The notes under the pieces were generated by a model. That model ran no database searches, was not told the origin of the DNA, and worked only from the letters and a program-made list of their open reading frames with translations. A stretch of 31,823 nucleotides of DNA, from positions 1 to 31,823 of the forward strand of contig NW_003147307.1 of assembly GCF_000003605.2 (NCBI RefSeq). The letters are read 5' to 3'. Position numbers and translations under genes: made by a program. The DNA is from Saccoglossus kowalevskii. Taxonomy: Eukaryota; Hemichordata; Enteropneusta; Harrimaniidae. Below, piece after piece: positions 21,084 to 29,659 of the stretch; positions within the stretch are counted from its first letter, which is position 1; every line of letters starts with the position of its first letter.

Positions 21084-21851
21084 CCCCACTATCAGAGAGG
21101 TCCATGTTTGTGGATGTTGGGGTGAGGGTGTTCTGTAGTAGCGTGATGGCATGTATATACATGTATGTGCAAAGGGTAAACCATTGAGTGCGAGTGGAAG
21201 ATTTAGCACAATAAAATAAAATGCATAGATAAGACATTACAAAAAATGCCCCTGTCGCATGTGTTCAGCTATCCAATCCATGATTTGAAATGTTTGACAC
21301 CTGTGTTTTACTGTGTGTTAGGGTGTGTGTGTTGGAGTCCCCCCGCTTATGGTGTTCCTTCACATCAAGGAATCCTTGTATCCAATTTAATGACATAGAA
21401 TGTATAATATATGTGTAAATCTAGCATTTCTAAAAGTTATATACTAGATCACCAGTTTCAATTTTATTTGGTAGATAAATACAACATCGTGGTATTTTAA
21501 TACTCATTTTACTATTTTATTGGTCTGAATAAAAATGACAGACGTTTTTGTCTTGCCCTTAAACGTCCGTCACTCATACTTTGTGAGCTCAATTTGCAAA
21601 CTGTTTCCATGTGACCGATTTCAAAAGCTTGTTCAGATGAATTGTTTTACTGTTATGCATATTATTTCCACTTTGTTGATTAGGCTGTACATAATAATTT
21701 GCATGCTAAATTAGAATTTGCATACTGAATACACGTTTGTTCAAATTATTTGACATCTTGGTACAAGCCAATTGCTTACGTAATTAAATGTTTGCATAAT
21801 ATGTTAGAAATAATCCGCAAAATAACATGTTTAACTTGATTATTCAACATT
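21084..21851. other. Non-repeated region without a recognised gene
   Basis: AT-rich sequence right of copy B. It holds a 14-bp palindrome CATGTATATACATG near 21150-21163 and an imperfect hairpin at 21536-21572 (arms TGACAGACGTTT and AAACGTCCGTCA). The short minus-strand frames at 21003-21237 straddle the repeat edge and look fortuitous. Confidence 0.6.
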
Positions 21852-21988
21852 TTAAAGCGGGAGAGTCGTCACTTGCACATGCGTCAAACAAGCGTCTACC
21901 TATGAGTCTTTGCATTTTAGCGTGTGTTGTTGTCATCACTTGGGACTCAATTTCCGTGCGTGCGCAGGTGACGACCCTCCCACTTTAA
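21852..21988 (+). mobile_element. TTAA-flanked MITE, copy 1 (129 bp)
   Basis: Flanked on both sides by TTAA (21852-21855 and 21985-21988). Terminal inverted repeats of about 28 bp: left AGCGGGAGAGTCGTCAC.., right complement AGTGGGAGGGTCGTCAC... The core shares AGCGTGTGTTGTT with copies 2 and 3. It lacks about 25 internal bases found in copy 3. A TTAA target is typical of piggyBac and Kolobok transposons; the purine-starting ends are closer to Kolobok than to the CCC start of piggyBac. This is a non-autonomous element with no coding capacity. Confidence 0.85.
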
Positions 21989-22428
21989 TGGTTCAATGAA
22001 AATGATAGTTGAAGCTGTTACTTGAATGAAAAGGAAACAAATCTTTCCCATACACCATACAGTGTTGTTTTGTTGTGTTGCATTATGGTGGAATCATAAA
22101 GAATCATATTACACGCATTATGGTTGAGATAAAGATGTATAATGTCAATAAATTAAACATAACTATTTCACTGAACATACTTGGAACATTAATTCTTCTC
22201 TAGAAAAACCTTGATTTCAATGGTTTGTGAGAAATAAAAATATTTATTGTGTATATTCTATATTTCTGGTATCACTTTGCGAAATTTGATTGGATCCGTG
22301 AAATTGTTAGTCAAATGTTCATAATCTAGCTAATTGCAAACATTCTCTCAGAAAAAGTGTACAAGACACTATGATACTCCTCCCCTATTTGATATAATAT
22401 CTCATCGTTCATATATTACATATTATTA

Positions 22429-22439
22429 CTTTTTCACAG
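22429..22439 (+). promoter_or_regulatory. Candidate 3' splice acceptor just before the start codon
   Basis: CTTTTTCACAG ends at 22439, one base before ATG 22441 is reached through a C. It follows an A-rich stretch that could supply a branch point. The start itself has A at -3 and G at +4, a good initiation context. This suggests an untranslated upstream exon, although no donor was identified. Confidence 0.5.
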
Positions 22440-22440
22440 C

Positions 22441-23781
22441 ATGGAAGATTGTGCCATTTCTGAAGATATGCTGTTAAGTGGAGATACTCTTCCTGCGTGT
22501 CATGTTACTAAAGGACTGGTATTAGACTTGTTTCAGTTTACAAAGAAACATCAACTCAAAGAAATACATCTTCTTGGCTGGCTGTCACAGATTTCTCAAA
22601 TTCCAAGTGAAGAGCTCAGTATACGAGCTATTGTCAGCAAGATCCACAGAATCATAAAAAAATCTAAGCACTATAGTCGTGAGCAGAAAGATTTTTCTCG
22701 TTCTGAAGAGTTTGTTCTCAGAGTGCAGACGCCAGTGTCTGAACCAGATCACTCCGAAGAAGTGTCCACAGATCCGGATCATGAGTTATCCCTGTCACGG
22801 ATGAAATACAAGCAATTGGAAATACAACATGCAAAGGTCAAAAACCAAGTTGCGAAGAAACAAACAAAAATCAGTGTCTTACTGGAAGAGAGAAAACAAC
22901 TTAAACGGAAGCTTGAGAGAAGAACCAAGAAAGTGTTGTGCTTGAAGACAAAAGCTGAAGAAACAAGAGAAAGTGAAAAGAAACAACGAATGAATTATAT
23001 AAATGAAACTATGGGAGCAGTGATATATCAGCCAGGAAACATGAATTATCATATTGTTAAATTACAACAAGAAACTACAACACAGTTAGCAGCAAAGGAT
23101 GCTCTTATCCAGCAACTTACTAGTCAACTCCAGGACATGAAGAAATCTAAAACTCAAATAACCAAAGATTTGAATGACAAGATTCACAACTATGAATTTA
23201 TGATTGAGGATCTGAATAGTCAGCTGGAAGATGAGATCCATGTATATGATATGCACAGAAGGTGCTATACACCACAGCTAATGGAATGTGCCATGTCATT
23301 ACATAATCATAATGTTTCAACTGGACAGATGACTAATGTCATCAAAACGGTAATGAAATTAGCAGGGAAAACAGTACCACGCCTTCCATGTGTGAGAACC
23401 TATGACAGCATTGTTGACAGCAAGGCTGCTTTGGCACATAAACATATTGCCTCAACATTTGTTGAAAAGGAGAAAAGTACACTGTATTCTGACGAAACTA
23501 GGAAATTTTCCCGCACTTACAACACATTCGTAGGTACAAGTCAAGATGGAGAGGTTTGTGTTTTAGGTTTGAGAGAGATGGTCAATAAATGTGCTAGTAC
23601 CACCTTTGACACGTTCACTGAGATCCTAGATGACATAAGTTTGGCTGGAGGGAACAGTGACACAAATGCAGGGAAGCAGTTACTTTGTAATATCCAGAAT
23701 ACCATGTCTGACAGGGCTAGTGTAAATGCATCGTTTTTCAAACTTGTTGAGAGTATAGAAAAGAAATCCTGCCCAGCATGA
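22441..23781 (+). CDS. N-terminal frame of a DDE transposase-like protein (446 codons)
   Basis: I recognise the family only as an uncharacterised, expanded group remembered from cnidarian and mollusc genomes; no symbol applies. Residues 20-95 form a helical N-terminal region (LFQFTKK..EIHLLGWLSQ..LSIRAIVSKIHRIIKK). Residues 115-270 are strongly charged and heptad-like, a probable coiled coil. A conserved-looking core follows: CAMSLHNHNVSTGQM (284-297), STLYSDETRKF (D351), LGLREM (375-380), and CNIQNTMSDRAS (D424). Two aspartates in such contexts fit the first two catalytic residues of a DDE nuclease fold, by inference. The frame has no introns and starts at the first in-frame ATG after an acceptor-like CAG. 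It stops in an ATGA overlap with the next frame, which supplies the rest of the same protein. A database search and structure prediction would settle the fold. Confidence 0.75.
   Translation: MEDCAISEDMLLSGDTLPACHVTKGLVLDLFQFTKKHQLKEIHLLGWLSQISQIPSEELSIRAIVSKIHRIIKKSKHYSREQKDFSRSEEFVLRVQTPVSEPDHSEEVSTDPDHELSLSRMKYKQLEIQHAKVKNQVAKKQTKISVLLEERKQLKRKLERRTKKVLCLKTKAEETRESEKKQRMNYINETMGAVIYQPGNMNYHIVKLQQETTTQLAAKDALIQQLTSQLQDMKKSKTQITKDLNDKIHNYEFMIEDLNSQLEDEIHVYDMHRRCYTPQLMECAMSLHNHNVSTGQMTNVIKTVMKLAGKTVPRLPCVRTYDSIVDSKAALAHKHIASTFVEKEKSTLYSDETRKFSRTYNTFVGTSQDGEVCVLGLREMVNKCASTTFDTFTEILDDISLAGGNSDTNAGKQLLCNIQNTMSDRASVNASFFKLVESIEKKSCPA
23775..23781 (+). other. Frame junction between the two halves (ATGA overlap)
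   Basis: The upstream frame ends GCA TGA and the downstream frame begins ATG AGC within the same bases. Family-like sequence runs without a gap across the junction (KLVESIEKKSCPA then SSSWELLSTEEQERYSKLNKFFCGLH), so the frames belong to one domain architecture. Confidence 0.8.
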
Positions 23782-24941
23782 GCTCATCGTGGGAGTTACT
23801 GTCAACAGAGGAGCAGGAAAGATATAGCAAACTCAATAAATTTTTTTGCGGTTTACACATCTTAGTTAACTTAGCGGATTGTGCAGTCTCCAAGATTGCA
23901 CAGTTTGAAGCAGCTTACCAGGAAGAAGACAAAGAAGATGCTGCTGAACAGGTACTGGATGGAGAAAGTGGTACCATCAGGTTGATTCGTGATGCAAGTA
24001 AATGCTTCTCCCGAGATGCTGATCTAAGCAATGGGTGCCACTCCGATTTTAAAGCATTTTGTGACACAATCAATGACAAAGTTCGGTTTGTTAGTTATAG
24101 AGGCCATCGTTTCAATATTACCTTCTATTTAGCTCAGGTTTTATATTATCATCATTCAAATGTAATTAAGTTTTTAGGTGACATCTATGGTACACCAAAT
24201 GATTTACTCCGCAATGTGTATAGGCTTAGCCAAAATAACCTTTATGTAGCAGGTTGTAAGGTTCTTGGTCTCTTCTCTAAATTAGTCACTGCCCCTCTGT
24301 GGCGTCTTATTGAGGAGAACACTCACATCTTGGATATGAATGGCCATTATATGGACTTAGTGGCCTATCTGGATGAAGTAATGGAAGATGCCACTGGATT
24401 CCTAGATGGTTCAAAGTTCCCATTTGATGAAGATCTAATAAAAAAGGATGATGAATATGTTTCCCTGGTAAAGGAAAACAAAAATGTTGATAGCATTGCT
24501 GTGCGATTGGCACAGCTACTAGCTGGAGCATTTTCACAACTTATCAGAAAAGCCATGGCTGAACACCTTCCTGGTGGATCATTAATCACACCATCATCAG
24601 AACTGATTGACGACACCCAATCCACACTAGCACATAACAAATTGTCCGAGTCTGTATTTGGTAGGTTTGATCATATGCTTCGATACCGACCAAATGCTTC
24701 TACATTAACCAATGAAGCCTATATAATGTACAGTACAAACAAAACTGGTGAATGGTTGGAAAAATTACCCGCACAGAAAAAAGAGAAGCTGTTTGCCGAA
24801 AGCCGGAAAGGTGGCAGAGAATTGAGAAAGAAGTTTAGAGAAAGATGTCAAGGGATCAAAGTAAAGAAAATGGAAAATATTCGCAAAAAGCAGGAAGATA
24901 AATCAAGAGTGGAAAAGAAACGCGCCAAAAAAAAAAGATAA
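23778..24941 (+). CDS. C-terminal frame of the same DDE transposase-like protein (387 codons)
   Basis: This frame continues the protein of 22441-23781 in the -1 frame. It begins at an ATG inside ATGA (23778), but this may not be a real start. Residues 14-34 (RYSKLNKFFCGLHILVNLAD) contain CxxH (C24, H27), the position where many eukaryotic DDE transposases have a C/DxxH motif after the second aspartate. Next come GTIRLIRDASKCF (65-77), YRGHRFNI (107-114), LYVAGCKVLGL (155-165), TAPLWRLIEE (171-180), and HNKLSESVFGRFDHMLRYRPNAS (286-308), whose E291 is a candidate third acidic residue, similar to the SER.FS region of hAT-type enzymes. The tail (345-387) is lysine/arginine-rich and ends KKKR, plausibly nuclear. 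A one-base loss near 23775 would explain the split; termination-reinitiation is an alternative. Confidence 0.75.
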   Translation: MSSSWELLSTEEQERYSKLNKFFCGLHILVNLADCAVSKIAQFEAAYQEEDKEDAAEQVLDGESGTIRLIRDASKCFSRDADLSNGCHSDFKAFCDTINDKVRFVSYRGHRFNITFYLAQVLYYHHSNVIKFLGDIYGTPNDLLRNVYRLSQNNLYVAGCKVLGLFSKLVTAPLWRLIEENTHILDMNGHYMDLVAYLDEVMEDATGFLDGSKFPFDEDLIKKDDEYVSLVKENKNVDSIAVRLAQLLAGAFSQLIRKAMAEHLPGGSLITPSSELIDDTQSTLAHNKLSESVFGRFDHMLRYRPNASTLTNEAYIMYSTNKTGEWLEKLPAQKKEKLFAESRKGGRELRKKFRERCQGIKVKKMENIRKKQEDKSRVEKKRAKKKR

Positions 24942-25086
24942 GTTGCCTGTTTTTCTGAGGGCAAGAGAAATGCTATCTCAAATGTTATTGAGGAATTGTT
25001 GACTCCCGCAGTATTGACATTATTGTGTCAGTAACATTGCTTCAAATGTGAGCATAAAATAGTTGGTCTGGATATTTATTATTCAG

Positions 25087-25213
25087 CAAACTTGAAGCGG
25101 CTTTCCAGGAGGAGACAAAGAAGACTCTGCTGAACAGGCACTGGATGGAGGAAGTGATACCATCAGGTTGATTCGTGATGCAAGTAAATGCTTCTCCTGA
25201 GATGCTCATCTAG
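25087..25213 (+). pseudogene. Duplicated fragment of the downstream frame
   Basis: About 127 bases align with 23899-24027, inside the second frame (residues about 41-84). Nearly identical runs include GTGATGCAAGTAAATGCTTCTC and CCATCAGGTTGATTCG. It has a one-base loss after GAGACAAAGAAG and a stop where the gene has CGA (TGAGATGCT against CGAGATGCT), so it is not coding. It is bracketed by a 20-odd-base direct repeat, TAGTTGGTCTG.ATA..TATTCAG, at 25060-25087 and 25211-25233. Confidence 0.85.
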
Positions 25214-25236
25214 TTGGTCTGAATACTATTCAGAGT

Positions 25237-25242
25237 AATAAA
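25237..25242 (+). terminator. Candidate polyadenylation signal AATAAA
   Basis: First AATAAA found downstream of the second frame, about 300 bases past its stop codon and just after the duplicated fragment. Position alone supports it. Confidence 0.3.
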
Positions 25243-26347
25243 CACCGTCCAATTTTTATATGAACACATATGTAGATTTTTTTAGTTTTCTTGTCATATA
25301 TATTTACTTCTTGAACTTTTCAATTAAAATAATAACAAAAATATTTCGAAATTTGGCAGTTAAACAATGACTTGATGGATTAATGTCTAATGACCTTTAA
25401 CAGTTCTGTGTGTATGTACCACCATGATCATTGCTTGCAGTTATATTTTTAAATTTGCTCTATTAGAAGCACTTGGGCTTACCTAAAATATAAATAACAA
25501 AGACATATGGTTAAACATATACATATTTCCATGATGTGCTTCTAATATAGTAAATACAGTATTCCTTATTTGTAGTTCATGCATCCAATACCCTTCAGCA
25601 CACGCGAGTTCTTTCTAAGCTTTCTTTGACTCACCTTGCCGATATTGAAAATGTCCTCCTTAGTAAAAGTGTGTCTTGAGGCTACAATAACTCAAATAGT
25701 TTTTTTATCCACTTTCATTCAAACTTTATATTGGTTAAATTTAAATTAAATTTAATATTGGTTAAATTCCACTTAAAATGTCTCTTTATGGTTACAGTTA
25801 CTCAAACAATTTTCATTTGATCAGCTTCAAATTTTGGAATCTCATCAGTCATTATAAAATGTCAACCAAGTTTAAATTTGGTGTAAGTGGCATGTGCAAA
25901 TAAAACATTTGTTAAACATAGAAATAAAAGGACAGAATGAAGAGATTTATAATGATCATAATGTTATCAGTATGAGTATAAATAAAAGTAGTTTTCCTGC
26001 TTTTTTCTTTAAAGCTTGGTAGTATTTTATTGTGTTTATATATATTATTGCATTATTATTTGAAATCTTGTATACAATTCATAATGTATCATTCTTTAAA
26101 GAACATTGTTAATAATACAGTACATTTAGTATTAATTGAGGATTACATTGGCTCGTATTGTTTTGGCAGTACTATTTTAGGAACTTTCATACAAATTTAT
26201 GTTATATTATTCTAGGAGCCGTACACTAATACAGCACATATAATATTCAGGATATGTTAGATACGTTACTGTATTTGTCGGCGAATGGTGTATAATCTTT
26301 ATCTTAATACATTCTATGTTGTAATTGCTGCCCAATGAATAATCAGT
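25243..26347. other. Non-coding AT-rich region
   Basis: No convincing gene. Contains an inverted repeat (CTATTAGAAGCAC at 25460-25472, GTGCTTCTAATATAG at 25536-25550) and a short direct repeat ATATTGGTTAAATT near 25728 and 25755. The frame at 26030-26215 is AT-rich and looks fortuitous. Confidence 0.6.
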
Positions 26348-26507
26348 TTAAAACGGGAAAGACGTCACCTGCGCACGCGCGGGAATTTGGTCCCAAACGA
26401 TGATAACAACACACGCTAAGAACGCAAAGGCTCATGACGCCTGTTTGTAAACAATGACACGCTATGACCACCTGACGCTTGCGTAGGTGACGACTCCCCC
26501 CGCTTAA
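26348..26507 (-). mobile_element. TTAA-flanked MITE, copy 2 (152 bp), inverted
   Basis: Read on the minus strand its interior matches copies 1 and 3 (GTTTACAAACAGGCGTC, TTAGCGTGTGTTGTT). Ends are AACGGGAAAGACGTCACCTGCGCA and TGCGTAGGTGACGACTCCCCCCGC, flanked by TTAA at 26348-26351 and 26504-26507. One end has lost a base compared with the other copies. Confidence 0.85.
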
Positions 26508-27122
26508 ACTTACCTTTGTCTTAGTTTTATCATCCACTTTTTGTGTGAAAACCAACCACTTACTAACCGAATTCAATATTTAAAGGCTCAACAAATCATA
26601 ACAGCTTGATGAATTTAAGAAAGCTGTATTGCTTTTAACAATTTGGTTTATTCACTGAGCTAGAAATTTGCAAACATTTCATTGTAATAGATAAAAATGT
26701 AACATTGTTTTTTAAAACTCTGTGAACATTCAAACAGTAATAAAAATTTAAAGCTGCTGTGTCTTAATTATGATGGTCAAGTGTTACCTATTGAATGTAA
26801 GCTTTCAAAACTGTCTACCTATGACTCGTACATTATTTAACATTGATACCTTTAACCATTTCACCACACCAGTGCAACTGAGAAGTGAACTGTTTAATAT
26901 GCTACTGGGTACTGGGTAAATTTGCAAGAAAGTTGTTAGTGGCCGTGAATGTGAAAACAAAAATAATAGATGGTGGTGTGTAAAATAAACGATAAGCAGA
27001 TTATGCATTAACACAAATATATGAGCGAGATGAAATTCAACAAAAATAGAACATACTGAATAGAACAGGAATATAAATATATCGGTCAACCATGGTCGAA
27101 ATTAAACTCATGCACGTTATAT
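26508..27122. other. Non-coding region between MITE copies 2 and 3
   Basis: AT-rich, with no gene, RNA or repeat that I can support. The minus-strand frame at 26805-27089 is low-complexity hydrophobic and looks fortuitous. Confidence 0.6.
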
Positions 27123-27284
27123 TTAAAGAGGGGAGTCGTCACCTGCGCATGCGTCAGTTGACCAAAGCATGTTATTGTTTACAAACAAGCGTCTACCCAC
27201 GAGCCTTTGGGTTTTTAGCGTGTGTTGTTATCGTCGCTTGGGACTCAATTCCCGCGCTTGCGCAGGAGGCACCCCCCGCTTTAA
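27123..27284 (+). mobile_element. TTAA-flanked MITE, copy 3 (154 bp)
   Basis: Flanked by TTAA at 27123-27126 and 27281-27284. Left end AGAGGGGAGTCGTCACCTGCGCATGCG; the right end is degraded (GCGCAGGAGGCACCCCCCGCT). Same orientation as copy 1 and includes the internal GTTGACCAAAGCATG..TGTTTAC stretch missing from copy 1. A plus-strand frame at 27092-27568 runs through it and the microsatellite and is not a gene. Confidence 0.85.
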
Positions 27285-27441
27285 TATTGCTACTTAAACA
27301 TATTTGTACTATTTCGAAATTATATCGAATATATATGTTTTTCAAATTTGTTCTGCTTTCCGCGTATAATACATATTTCGAGATTGCGCAGTACGTTTAT
27401 ATTGCCACTGTACGTGATCATATTATACATTATAAACAAAT

Positions 27442-27485
<44 letters not shown>

Positions 27486-28131
27486 CGCGTGATATAAAAA
27501 ATACATACCAGAAAATATTCGCGGCACTCACTGTCCCCAAAACAACGGCTCGAAATCGCGCGCAATGAACGTGGACCTATGGTGTCTAGATGGACATGCG
27601 CAAGTCGTATCTCTGACGTCACAACAAACATGCAGAATATATTTCTGCAGACATATACAGCCAGGTATTTTATAGCCACAACGACCTACACACACGCACA
27701 CAACGTCGATTACAACACCGCACTAGTTTCTGGGCATAGTATCATGTTTTGCACATCTCATTAATCTCGTAGCTGTCATGAGTGGCATGACCACATATAC
27801 AGTGAAGTGAGCTTGATTATTGATGAGACATCATATAAATACCGGGCGGTGGTGACATCCAATTGGGTCACATTATTGGTCATTGTTTATCTCGTTTTTG
27901 TGCCGACTGAAGACTGGGATGCGACTGAACATATAATCAAGGATTTGTTTAGTGCACATATATTATGTTATATTTGAGCACGTGCAAACACTTGCCTGAA
28001 CCCCGTTATTCCTTGCCGAACGTCCAGTCATTGTAAAATTCTCCTTTTATGGCAACGAGATTATGTCGTTAAAGAATTAATAAACACAAAGCTAGGGCGT
28101 CCGCTGGCCCCACAGGGTAACAAATCAATGT
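27285..28131. other. Non-coding region with a microsatellite
   Basis: No gene recognised. A CA/TA microsatellite is listed separately. A TATAAATA at about 27835 and a few CCAAT-like words are present but not supported as a promoter. Confidence 0.55.
27441..27485. repeat. Compound (CA)n(TA)n microsatellite
   Basis: About fourteen CA units run directly into about eight TA units. Confidence 0.97.
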
Positions 28132-28310
28132 CCATACAGAGGCGGTGACACGAAATTTTGCTCTCAGGAGGGGGCGAGATCTGCACACCATCCCTCGCGC
28201 CGAGGGCGCGGCCATACTAGGTGGGTCCGGGTGCATGGCCCTTTGACAATTTTAAAATCTAGACCCTCTGAAACGCTATTTCCTGCATTTTGAGGGAAAC
28301 ATCTTGCCTC
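28132..28310 (+). repeat. Repeat R fragment adjoining copy C
   Basis: Shares GAGGCGG.G.CACGAAATTTTGC, a GGGTCCGGG.GCATGGCCC segment and TTTCCTGCATTTTGAGGGAAA with the other R fragments and is longer in its middle. It ends within two bases of the left edge of copy C homology. Confidence 0.6.
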
Positions 28311-28312
28311 GA

Positions 28313-28913
28313 ACTCAGTATGTGAAGCGAGTCGTTTCATTTACTCTAGATAAAATTATATTTGGTTCAGACACAAATATACTGATAGCAGCTGTGTATA
28401 TACCGCCGAAAAAATCCCCAACGTACGTATTGAACTATTAATTGTATTGTATAATTAGAATTGTTTTTAATTGATGCGTATTCTAGTCATGGTGAATTAA
28501 ATTCAAATAATGTTGGTGAAGTTAACGCTAACACAGGAAATTGTAGTGATTCTTTTTTACAGCCGGGTTACGAAGCTGATGTTTTTGATTGGCATAGAAA
28601 TTCAAAGAAAAAAGGTGTTAATTCATATGGTAAACAACTGTTGAAACTAAGTAAAAAATTCGATTTGCATATTGCGGTCGTTTTCCTGGTGATAAAAGCG
28701 GGTTTCGCAAACAATGGCGTTAGTGTTGTTGACTGTGGTATCTTATCTTCAGAGTTGCTTCATATTGTTGATGACTTTGGCACAATTCCAGAAGCCACAC
28801 CTGCACACAATTTGGTGACGCCACAAAATACATGTACTTCAATCGGGGTCGTTTGTTCGGTATATACGAATTGGTATATAAAAATTACAATAAAGATACT
28901 TAAGACATTACCA
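28313..28913 (+). pseudogene. Endonuclease-domain (EEP) relic of a non-LTR retrotransposon, copy C
   Basis: The sequence is nearly identical to the copy B relic with the same frame breaks and the same PAH in place of the terminal motif. It differs by a few bases, for example a K replacing a Q in the segment after TNWYI. It sits immediately right of a repeat-R fragment, so copy C gives the only visible left flank of the duplicated block. Confidence 0.65.
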
Positions 28914-29336
28914 ATAAAGTGGAACAAATTAAGTGGCAATAAAATGATGTTAATAACGGTGATAAATTCTAGCTTGTTAAGCAGAACGATCAGTCGGGTC
29001 ACGCCAAGGGTCACGCACTTCAATGCAATATGATGGGGTTGAAACTGGGTCATGGCGTGACACGCGAGGAAGACATTTTTCAACACTCAATAAAAAAAGT
29101 CCCGACTTTGCCAGTCTATAGATGAACACTCAACAGAACCAAAGAAATCGTTTTGGCTTTCCTATTCAACATTTCCTAATCGGGACATTGAAGTAGTTTG
29201 CAAAATATATCAAAAAAATAAATAAATCATAAAGTAACTTATAAATTAAACTGAGCGTTGCGCAAGTTTAGTTAGCTATTAAAAAAGTATAACGATAGTG
29301 TGTCCTATATTACGAAAACAATTCTGGAAACAGACG

Positions 29337-29420
29337 AGTGTCCTCTGTAGTGTAGTGTAGTGTAGTGTTGATTTACACTGACCGAGGCATTGTTGATCGG
29401 GGGTTCGAAATCAGCTTTTT
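29337..29420 (+). repeat. tRNA-derived SINE-like head with GTAGT repeat (4 units), copy C
   Basis: Same structure, with the B-box-like motif at 29402-29412 and four GTAGT units (29347-29366). Confidence 0.35.
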
Positions 29421-29659
29421 TCCGAAAGTTTCACAATTAAATTAAATATCTTATGATAGCAGTATATTTATTTCATTATTTTATCAACTGGTGAAGTTAA
29501 TCAAACGTGAGTTCTTTATCCCTAAATGAGTCTAAACTATTTGTTGAGATATTTATTCTCTTAATTTAACAACTTGTAATGGTGGAAATTAATTAAACGA
29601 GAGTTGTTTTCACCAAAATAAGTCTCAAATATTTGAGACATTTATTCTTATTTATTCGG

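Noticed and set aside
27092-27568. 158-codon plus-strand frame
   Set aside because: It passes through MITE copy 3 and the CA/TA microsatellite (HTHTHT then IYIYI), so its length is an effect of repeats.
27320-27679. 119-codon minus-strand frame
   Set aside because: Includes the microsatellite read as repeated VC/IY residues and has no other recognisable content.
27825-27910. TATAAATA with nearby CCAAT-like word as a promoter
   Set aside because: CCAAT-like motif lies downstream of the TATA-like motif and no gene follows before repeat R and copy C.
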